Of a stretch of DNA of 12,291 nt, positions 7,113-12,291 are shown piece by piece; positions within the stretch are counted from its first letter, which is position 1; each line of letters starts with the position of its first letter. Origin of the DNA: Candidatus Dadabacteria bacterium (lineage in GTDB: Bacteria > Desulfobacterota_D > UBA1144 > Nemesobacterales > CSP1-2); NCBI GenBank assembly GCA_022615255.1, contig JAKEHC010000101.1, forward strand, positions 1-12,291. The letters are read 5' to 3'. Position numbers and translations under genes: made by a program. The notes under the pieces are model-generated. The model saw only the letters and a list, made by a program, of their open reading frames with translations, was not told where the DNA came from and searched no databases.

Positions 7113-8321
7113 ATGGGGATTTGCCCGGTCGAAGAAGCCATAGAAGAAATAAAAAATGGGAAAATGTTGATCCTCGTTGACGATGAGGACAGGGAAAATG
7201 AGGGTGACCTGGTTATTGCGGGTGAGTTTGCAAGCCCTGAGGCAATAAATTTTATGGCAAAACACGGAAGGGGCCTTATCTGCCTCGCTCTCACCCAGGA
7301 AAAGGCTAACCAACTCAATCTTCAAGCAATAAAGCCGGAGAATAGCCCCGTTCCCCAATACACGGCGTTTACGGTTCCAATTGATGCTAGGCGTGGTATC
7401 TCTACAGGGATATCTGCCTATGATAGGGCATTCACCGTTCGTCTCGCTATCTCGGAAGAGGCGAAACCAGACGAATTTATCCGTCCTGGTCATGTGTTCC
7501 CTCTTATTTCTAGGCGTGGAGGCGTTCTGGTTAGGGCTGGACATACGGAAGGCTCCGTTGATCTTGCAAGGCTTGCCGGTCTGAAACCAGCCTCCGTAAT
7601 CTGTGAGATAATGAAGGATGACGGCGACATGGCAAGGTTTTCCGATCTGGAAGGGTTTGCCGAGCAGCATCGACTTAAAATTACAACTATTGCTGACCTT
7701 ATTAGTTACCGCCTTAGAGCCGAAAGGCTTATTAAGAGGTCGGCAGGGGCATATTTACCCACTTCTTACGGTGAATTTAAGGTTATCGTTTATGAAAGCG
7801 ATATAGCGCCTCAGCACCACGTAGCTCTTGTGAAAGGCGATATTTCCCAGGAAGATGATGTTCTTGTCAGGGTTCATTCGGAGTGTCTTACGAGCGATGT
7901 TTTTGGTTCTATGAGGTGTGACTGCGGTCCGCAAATACACCAAGCCATGAATAAGATTGATAAGGAGGGCAAGGGGGTCATCCTGTACATGCGTCAGGAG
8001 GGGAGGGGAATCGGTTTGGTTAATAAAATTAAAGCCTATGCTCTTCAGGATGATGGGTTTGACACGGTAGAAGCAAATGAAGTGCTTGGTTTTAAACCGG
8101 ATCTTAGGGATTATGGAATCGGCGCTCAGATTCTTTTAGACTTGGGTGTGAGAAAAATGAAGCTTCTTACTAATAACCCAAGGAAGGTAAAGGGACTTGA
8201 GGGGTTTGGGCTTCAAATCGTTGAGCGAGTTCCAATAGAAATCGAACCTAATGGAGCAAACTCTAAGTATTTAAAGGTAAAGAAAGATAAGCTTGGACAT
8301 ATATTATCTATGGTTGACTAA
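7113..8321 (+). CDS. ribBA: Bifunctional 3,4-dihydroxy-2-butanone-4-phosphate synthase / GTP cyclohydrolase II
   Basis: A 402-residue cytosolic fusion enzyme that supplies both precursors of riboflavin. The N-terminal domain (about 1-200) makes dihydroxybutanone phosphate from ribulose 5-phosphate. It has the acidic metal site DDEDRENEGDL (23-33), RRGISTGISAYDR (93-105) and RAGHTEGSVDLARL (141-154) with catalytic His143, plus E164. The C-terminal domain (about 205-400) opens GTP. It has the zinc cysteines in RVHSECLTSDVFGSMRCDCG (C258, C269, C271), RQEGRGIGL (294-302), DLRDYGIGAQIL (330-341) and LLTNNPRKVKGL (351-362). All key positions seen are intact, and length is normal for the fusion. 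The ATG at 7113 has GAGGG seven bases upstream. Its stop codon TAA overlaps the ribH ATG by one base, which indicates coupling. Confidence 0.97.
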   Translation: MGICPVEEAIEEIKNGKMLILVDDEDRENEGDLVIAGEFASPEAINFMAKHGRGLICLALTQEKANQLNLQAIKPENSPVPQYTAFTVPIDARRGISTGISAYDRAFTVRLAISEEAKPDEFIRPGHVFPLISRRGGVLVRAGHTEGSVDLARLAGLKPASVICEIMKDDGDMARFSDLEGFAEQHRLKITTIADLISYRLRAERLIKRSAGAYLPTSYGEFKVIVYESDIAPQHHVALVKGDISQEDDVLVRVHSECLTSDVFGSMRCDCGPQIHQAMNKIDKEGKGVILYMRQEGRGIGLVNKIKAYALQDDGFDTVEANEVLGFKPDLRDYGIGAQILLDLGVRKMKLLTNNPRKVKGLEGFGLQIVERVPIEIEPNGANSKYLKVKKDKLGHILSMVD

Positions 8322-8812
8322 TGACGAGAAACAACATGACCAGAATCTATGAAGGTAAACTTGAAGGAAAAGGGCTTAGATTTGCAATAGTAGTAAGTCG
8401 GTTTAACAATTTTATAACAGACCGTATGGTTGATGGCGCACTTGACGTGCTAATTAGGCACAACGTGTCTGAAAATGATATTGACTTGATAAAGGTGCCT
8501 GGCTCATTCGAAATTCCTCTAGGTGTAAAGAGGGCAGTAAAATCTAACAAATACGATGCAGTAATAGCTATAGGGGCTATCATACGTGGTGAAACCCCAC
8601 ACTTTGATTATCTTTCTTCTGAAATCACAAAGGGGCTTGCTGGAATCAGCCTTGAGTTTGATGTGCCTGTCGCATTCGGTGTTATCACAACAGAAACACT
8701 TGAGCAGGCTATAGAGAGAGCGGGAGCCAAGGCTGGGAATCGCGGGGGAGAAGCCGCCCTTTCTGCAATAGAGATGGCAAATCTAGGAAGAGTGCTTTCT
8801 CAAAAAAGATAA
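8321..8812 (+). CDS. ribH: 6,7-dimethyl-8-ribityllumazine synthase
   Basis: A 163-residue enzyme that condenses dihydroxybutanone phosphate with the ribitylamino-pyrimidine to give lumazine, the penultimate riboflavin step. It usually assembles as a pentamer or icosahedron. Motifs are SRFNNFITDRMVDGA (26-40), VPGSFEIP (59-66), AIGAIIRGETPHFD (83-96) with the catalytic His94, FGVITTET (119-126) and AGAKAGNRGGEAA (134-146). The frame from the ATG at 8321 overlaps the ribBA stop. A second in-frame ATG at 8336 gives MTRIYEGKL, closer to the usual lumazine synthase start, and could be the true one. Neither has a strong Shine-Dalgarno, so translation probably depends on coupling to ribBA. Confidence 0.96.
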   Translation: MTRNNMTRIYEGKLEGKGLRFAIVVSRFNNFITDRMVDGALDVLIRHNVSENDIDLIKVPGSFEIPLGVKRAVKSNKYDAVIAIGAIIRGETPHFDYLSSEITKGLAGISLEFDVPVAFGVITTETLEQAIERAGAKAGNRGGEAALSAIEMANLGRVLSQKR

Positions 8813-8821
8813 TATTCCGTT

Positions 8822-9286
8822 ATGGGTAAAAGGAGACGAGCAAGAGAAAATACTCTTCAATTTCTATACCAGTACGACACCCTTAAAGAATCCTCCTCTC
8901 AAGAACTAAACATAAATGACATTCTTCTTCTTTTCTGGGCGACAAAGGAATCAGACATAGAGAAAGATGTAGAGGAATTTTCAAATAGGCTTATTACCGG
9001 GGCATGTGAAAATATTGAAGGAATTGACGGTATTATAAATCGTTACTCTGAGCACTGGCGTCTTTCTCGAATGTCGAAAGTAGATAGAAATATCCTTCGT
9101 ATGGCAATTTATGAGCTAGTTTACTTGAGGGACATACCCCCACCCGTTACTATTAATGAAGCCGTTGAGCTTGCTAAAAGGTATGGTACTGACGAATCAG
9201 GTGCGTTTGTTAACGGAATTTTAGATAGAATCCGAATAGCCCTCGATAAAGGGGAGGTCGAATATGATAAAGGAAGCGATAGCTAA
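8822..9286 (+). CDS. nusB: Transcription antitermination factor NusB
   Basis: A 154-residue all-helical RNA-binding protein. With NusE (ribosomal protein S10) it binds boxA RNA and supports antitermination of rRNA operons. Family features seen are the basic start GKRRRARENTLQFLYQYD, LSRMSKVDRNILRMAIYEL in the centre, VTINEAVELAKRYG, and the closing ESGAFVNGILDRI. Length is slightly above the usual 140 residues because of an acidic stretch around residues 22-45. It starts nine bases after ribH, a common lumazine synthase-NusB neighbourhood in bacteria, and its last 23 bases overlap trpD. Confidence 0.95.
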   Translation: MGKRRRARENTLQFLYQYDTLKESSSQELNINDILLLFWATKESDIEKDVEEFSNRLITGACENIEGIDGIINRYSEHWRLSRMSKVDRNILRMAIYELVYLRDIPPPVTINEAVELAKRYGTDESGAFVNGILDRIRIALDKGEVEYDKGSDS

Positions 9287-10289
9287 GGTAGTGGAAAGAA
9301 TAGACCTCGAAGAGAAAGAGATGGCTAAGGTTATGGAAAACATGATGGATGGAACTGCCTCCACTAGTCAGATGGCGGCATTTCTAATGGGACTCAGAAT
9401 GAAGGGAGAAACGGTTTCAGAGATTACCGGGGCTGCAAAGGTGATGAGGGATAAAGCGATAAAGATAAGATCCAATCGCTCTATAGTGATTGACTTATGT
9501 GGCACCGGTGGCGATCAGCAGGGAACCTTCAACGTATCAACTGCCGCCTCATTAATAGCGGCGGGAGCAGGCGCACCTGTTGCAAAACATGGAAACCGTT
9601 CGGTATCTAGCCAGGTGGGAAGCGCTGACGTTTTGGAGAACCTAGGTATAAACATCAATCTCTCTAAAAAGGGAGCCGAAAAGTGTTTAGATGAAATAGG
9701 AATAGTGTTTCTTTTTGCTCCTATCTACCACCCTGCAATGAAAAACGTTTCGCAATTAAGAAAGGACGTTGGTGTAAGAACTATTTTTAATGTACTGGGG
9801 CCGCTTACAAATCCAGCCGATGTTAAGCATCAGATTATGGGGGTATACTCTGAGGTTCTGGTAGAGCCTATGGCAAAGGTTCTTAGAAATTTGGGATATC
9901 TAAGGGCTATGGTTGTTCATGGCGCGGATATGTTAGATGAGATTACGGTAACTGGAAAAACTCAAATAGCAGAGCTTAAAGATGGGATGATTAAGATGTA
10001 TCAGTTTGATCCCTTAGAGTTAGGGTTTAAAAGAAGGAAACTCGAGGAGCTCAAGGGTGGAAACGCGGGGGAGAATGCAAAAATATTCCTTTCAATTCTT
10101 AGAGGGGAAGAAAGGGAGGCAAAAAGGGAAATAGCTGTTTTAAATGCAGCGGCAGGCATTCTAGTTTCTGGTGTGGCTGGAGATATGAAAGAGGCAATAG
10201 CAATGGCGGAGGATTCCATTGACGGATCTAAGGCGTTAAACAAGCTTAATGAGCTTATAAGGTTCACAAGGAACTGGAGTGACGGATAG
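9264..10289 (+). CDS. trpD: Anthranilate phosphoribosyltransferase
   Basis: A 341-residue enzyme that joins anthranilate to PRPP in tryptophan synthesis. Motifs are LCGTGGDQQGTFNVST (78-93), which binds PRPP, AKHGNRSVSSQVGSADVLE (107-125), which binds anthranilate and the phosphate, RKDVGVRTIFNVLGPLTNP (166-184), and HGADMLDE (219-226), the magnesium DE pair. The protein is the stand-alone form without a fused TrpG domain. The ATG lies inside the end of nusB and has GGAGG six bases upstream, the best ribosome site in the operon. It can therefore be expressed well despite the overlap. trpE, trpG, trpF, trpB and trpA are not in the window. Confidence 0.96.
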   Translation: MIKEAIAKVVERIDLEEKEMAKVMENMMDGTASTSQMAAFLMGLRMKGETVSEITGAAKVMRDKAIKIRSNRSIVIDLCGTGGDQQGTFNVSTAASLIAAGAGAPVAKHGNRSVSSQVGSADVLENLGININLSKKGAEKCLDEIGIVFLFAPIYHPAMKNVSQLRKDVGVRTIFNVLGPLTNPADVKHQIMGVYSEVLVEPMAKVLRNLGYLRAMVVHGADMLDEITVTGKTQIAELKDGMIKMYQFDPLELGFKRRKLEELKGGNAGENAKIFLSILRGEEREAKREIAVLNAAAGILVSGVAGDMKEAIAMAEDSIDGSKALNKLNELIRFTRNWSDG

Positions 10290-10334
10290 AAGATTTCTAA
10301 ACAGCCAATAAGGCGGCAGAAAAGGTAGAAACTA

Positions 10335-10369
10335 GAAATCGGGATTGGCTAATTCCCAATTCCTATTTC
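10335..10369. promoter_or_regulatory. Long hairpin between trpD and trpC
   Basis: GAAAT pairs with ATTTC (10335-10339 with 10365-10369). After one mismatch, GGGATTGG pairs with CCAATTCC (10341-10348 with 10356-10363, one G:T pair) around a 7-nt loop. The 13 pairs would form a stable hairpin in the transcript. No T-run follows, so it is not a standard terminator. It could be an mRNA processing or stability element, or a dispersed palindrome. Confidence 0.5.
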
Positions 10370-10416
10370 CTTAAGAAAGAGCTTTGTGTCTTAGTGTCTA
10401 AACGAACTTTTAAAAA

Positions 10417-11202
10417 ATGATACTAGATGAGATTCTTCAAAATAAGAAGATTGAAATCGAGGGGGCAAAGAGGTCTTATCCCATTGAACTTCTAGCTTCT
10501 AAACTTGAGAAGACTAAACCGCCGAGGAATTTCTTTGAAGCAATAAAACCGGATGGAAGTGTGAGGATCATCGCTGAGGTTAAATGCGCTTCCCCTTCAA
10601 AAGGAATTCTAAGACAAGATTTTAATCCGATTGAGATTGCTAAGAGCTATAAAAAAGGCGGGGCTTCTGCGATCTCAGTGCTTACTGATAGAAGATATTT
10701 TAAGGGTGACCTGAGTCACCTCCGTGATGTAAGAGACACGGTCTCGATTCCGCTTTTAAGAAAGGATTTTATTATAGACCCTTATCAGGTCTACGAGGCT
10801 CGGTATTATGGGGCTGATGCGGTTCTTTTAATCGCCGCAGCGCTTGATACGAAGACTATGAAAGAACTGTTAAACCTAACTCACTCCTTAGGAATGAATG
10901 CCGTTGTGGAGGTGCATAATGAGGAGGAGCTTGAAGGAGCGCTTCTCGCGCGGAGCGAAATCATCGGGATAAATAACAGAGACTTAAAGACATTCACTGT
11001 TAGCCTTAATGTGTCAATAAGACTTTGTAAGTTAGTGCCAAGCGGCAAAGTAGTGGTGAGTGAAAGCGGACTTAGCTCGAGCGAGGAGATTAAGAGACTA
11101 AAAAATGAAGGGATTCATGTCTTTCTTATAGGTGAGACATTTATGAAAGCATCTGACCCCGGAGAGGAGCTCAGGGCACTGCTAGCCGAGTGCAATTCCT
11201 AA
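10417..11202 (+). CDS. trpC: Indole-3-glycerol phosphate synthase
   Basis: A 261-residue TIM-barrel enzyme that closes the indole ring from CdRP. The start MILDEILQNKKIEIE is the classic family opening, so the ATG is secure although no Shine-Dalgarno is visible. Catalytic segments are IIAEVKCASPSKG (51-63; E54, K56), SVLTDRRYFKGDL (87-99), LLRKDF (114-119; K116), VVEVH (163-167; E165), GINNRDL (184-190) and VSESGL (214-219). C57 replaces the commoner Lys in KKASPSKG; the substitution is not at a catalytic position. It is not fused to TrpF. It lies 127 nt after trpD, beyond a hairpin, so it may be part of the same transcript or have its own promoter. No trp gene follows. Confidence 0.96.
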   Translation: MILDEILQNKKIEIEGAKRSYPIELLASKLEKTKPPRNFFEAIKPDGSVRIIAEVKCASPSKGILRQDFNPIEIAKSYKKGGASAISVLTDRRYFKGDLSHLRDVRDTVSIPLLRKDFIIDPYQVYEARYYGADAVLLIAAALDTKTMKELLNLTHSLGMNAVVEVHNEEELEGALLARSEIIGINNRDLKTFTVSLNVSIRLCKLVPSGKVVVSESGLSSSEEIKRLKNEGIHVFLIGETFMKASDPGEELRALLAECNS

Positions 11203-11338
11203 ATTACTGTTATTAAAAAGGATAGGGTAGCCCGCCAGCCTTGCGCTGGGATTACATTTACTTGTCCCGCGGGTATATCCCCTTCTCATCGCAGTAGCGG
11301 CGACCTTTATGTCGCCACATGACAAATAAAGTTATTGC
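11203..11338. other. Convergent spacer with GC-rich palindromes
   Basis: The gap between trpC and the converging pagL-like gene is non-coding. It contains CCAGC-CTTGC-GCTGG (about 11235-11249), a CCCGCGGG palindrome next to TTGTCCCGC, and the perfect GGCGAC/GTCGCC hairpin annotated separately. These resemble intergenic repeat debris rather than a terminator, since no U-tract follows either stem on either strand. Confidence 0.45.
11299..11316. repeat. Extragenic palindrome GGCGAC-CTTTAT-GTCGCC
   Basis: A perfect 6-bp GC-rich stem with a 6-nt loop just downstream of the pagL-like stop. Its core GAC-xTTxx-TGTC resembles the palindrome at 12052-12071 on the far side of that gene, suggesting two members of one REP-like family. 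Confidence 0.5.
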
Positions 11339-11995
11339 TCATTTCAGGAAGAAGGTCGCCCCGACAAGGAAGAGGCTTGAGTTGATGCCGAAGTTAGGCA
11401 CATCGGTATGGGCGTTGGAAATATGGTGGAAGCGGTACTGTGCAGTTAGAGCAGTCCTGAGGCTAAGGTGGACGTGGAGACCTGGCCCACCCTGAACCTG
11501 GAAGTTGAACTCCGATCCCTGCTCAGGAAGCCCGAAGTCAGTCCACATGACCCCGCCCCCGGCATCAAAGAAGGGGGTAACCCTCGAGCCTGTCCAAAAG
11601 TTATACCGAAGCAGTGCACTTAATCCAAATGCGTAACGATTATCGGGCTCGAACTGGAACATGGCTATTGGCTCGACGAGGAACTCCAGTGCACCCTTAT
11701 AGGGAACCTTACCCATCACGCCGGTCAGGAATATCCCCCAGCGCGGGTTCAGGATGAAGTACTGCCTTACTTCCTTCGTTCCGAGGATTTCGTGAGATAG
11801 ACCGTATCCAATCATCACAGCGATTTCCTGGAGCCAGGCTCGCATCCACTCTTGATTTTCATCCTCCCCTCCCGGTTTTAACTGGGCTTTAGATTCCTGA
11901 TTCTCCGGTGATTCAGGCTCAAGAGGTGATGCTATGTTAACCGTTTGCCCAAGTAATATAATAGTGGCTACAAGCAGAACCCGAGACTTTGTCAC
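11339..11995 (-). CDS. pagL: PagL-type acyloxyacyl hydrolase (lipid A 3-O-deacylase family)
   Basis: A 218-residue probable outer-membrane beta-barrel. Residues 1-22 look like a signal peptide (basic MTKSR, then a hydrophobic run), followed by a Pro/Glu-rich linker to about residue 48. After that come alternating beta-strand segments such as NPRWGIFLTG, LRYNF, FFDAGGGVMW and LTAQYRFHHISNA. The H-x-S pair H191/S193 in HHISNAHTDVPNFGINS matches the PagL active-site signature. The residue 12 after the serine, Glu in Pseudomonas PagL as I recall it, is Asn205 here. If active, it would remove the 3-O acyl chain of lipid A. Start: GTG with AAGGAG six bases upstream; a nearer ATG is out of frame. 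The gene stands alone and converges on trpC. Confidence 0.75.
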   Translation of the reverse strand: MTKSRVLLVATIILLGQTVNIASPLEPESPENQESKAQLKPGGEDENQEWMRAWLQEIAVMIGYGLSHEILGTKEVRQYFILNPRWGIFLTGVMGKVPYKGALEFLVEPIAMFQFEPDNRYAFGLSALLRYNFWTGSRVTPFFDAGGGVMWTDFGLPEQGSEFNFQVQGGPGLHVHLSLRTALTAQYRFHHISNAHTDVPNFGINSSLFLVGATFFLK

Positions 11996-12008
11996 CCATC
12001 ACTCCTTT
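11995..12008 (-). promoter_or_regulatory. Strong ribosome binding site deciding the GTG start of the pagL-like gene
   Basis: AAGGAG lies six bases before the GTG. An in-frame stop (TGA) sits six bases upstream of the GTG, so the frame cannot be extended. Confidence 0.65.
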
Positions 12009-12051
12009 TCCTGATTTATCCAAACATGTTACAACTCATATAGGTGGATAG

Positions 12052-12071
12052 GCGGGACATTCTTGTCCCGC
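12052..12071. repeat. Extragenic palindrome GCGGGACA-TTCT-TGTCCCGC
   Basis: A perfect 8-bp stem with a TTCT loop, about 57 bases upstream of the pagL-like start. A half-copy (TTGTCCCGC) occurs around 11261-11269. GC content is well above the surrounding spacer. It looks like a dispersed extragenic palindrome; if transcribed with pagL it would also fold in the 5' leader. Confidence 0.6.
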
Positions 12072-12291
12072 ATGTAAAGAGCTAAACTCTTGCCTAATTG
12101 TTCACCCAATATAATTCTCTGACAACTTTTACTTACAATGTCCTGACAATGTCATCTGAATCTTTCATGAGCTGATGTGAGAATCTGGGGGTTAAAGTAC
12201 ATTACTTACCCCCCTATTTACAATACATTAAAAGTGCTTCAGAATAAAATTAAGAGAAAGTGCGATTAGGCATCAAGATAGAGCCTATATC
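12072..12291. other. Non-coding end of window with a hairpin
   Basis: No convincing gene is seen. A hairpin at 12187-12213 has GGGGGT/ACCCCC outer pairs and AAGTA/TACTT inner pairs around CAT, with a two-base bulge. Near 12119-12155 the words CTGACAA and TGTCCTGACAATGTC recur, which could be a degraded insertion-sequence end, but no transposase frame is visible. Confidence 0.4.

Overview
The window looks like a stretch of a moderately AT-rich, Gram-negative bacterial chromosome. A probable lipid A deacylase and an outer-membrane-type beta-barrel implies an LPS-bearing outer membrane. Ordinary sigma70-like promoters, two tRNAs, degenerate 'attgc...gcaat' dispersed repeats and GC-rich extragenic palindromes fit an uncultured deltaproteobacterium-like or related lineage. 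The taxon cannot be fixed from sequence reading alone, and no phage, plasmid, CRISPR or intact insertion sequence is visible.

Layout. (1) 57-3722, + strand: livH, livM, livG and livF encode two permeases and two ATPases of a branched-chain amino acid-type (HAAT) ABC importer. The periplasmic binding protein is not in the window. (2) 3740-5844, - strand: a two-gene unit, tail-to-tail with livF. It holds a LicC/IPCT-like small nucleotidyltransferase followed 5 bp later by a CDP-alcohol phosphotransferase. The phosphotransferase's N-terminal nucleotidyltransferase domain seems to have lost its catalytic residues. A TTGACA-N17-TATAAC promoter with a perfect 14-bp palindrome over the -10 lies upstream. 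(3) 5937-6730: tRNA-Cys(GCA) and tRNA-Leu(UAA) with repeat-like spacer between them. (4) 6731-6883, - strand: a 50-residue, extremely acidic small protein gene with a strong Shine-Dalgarno. (5) 7113-11202, + strand: ribBA, ribH, nusB, trpD, and after a 127-nt gap with a hairpin, trpC. Tight overlaps argue that ribBA to trpD is one transcript, starting from a TTGACA-N16-TATTAT promoter just upstream. (6) 11339-11995, - strand: a PagL-type acyloxyacyl hydrolase gene, bracketed by GC-rich extragenic palindromes.

Function. The liv genes import amino acids or related amides. The minus-strand pair probably activates a phosphorylated small alcohol as a CDP derivative and transfers it (or a related head group) at the membrane; substrate and acceptor are unknown. 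The rib genes supply dihydroxybutanone phosphate, the GTP-derived pyrimidine and lumazine for riboflavin. NusB is an rRNA antitermination factor. TrpD and TrpC carry out two steps of tryptophan synthesis; the other trp genes are elsewhere. The most interesting items are the nucleotidyltransferase / pseudo-nucleotidyltransferase-phosphotransferase pair with its palindromic promoter, and the hyperacidic small protein.
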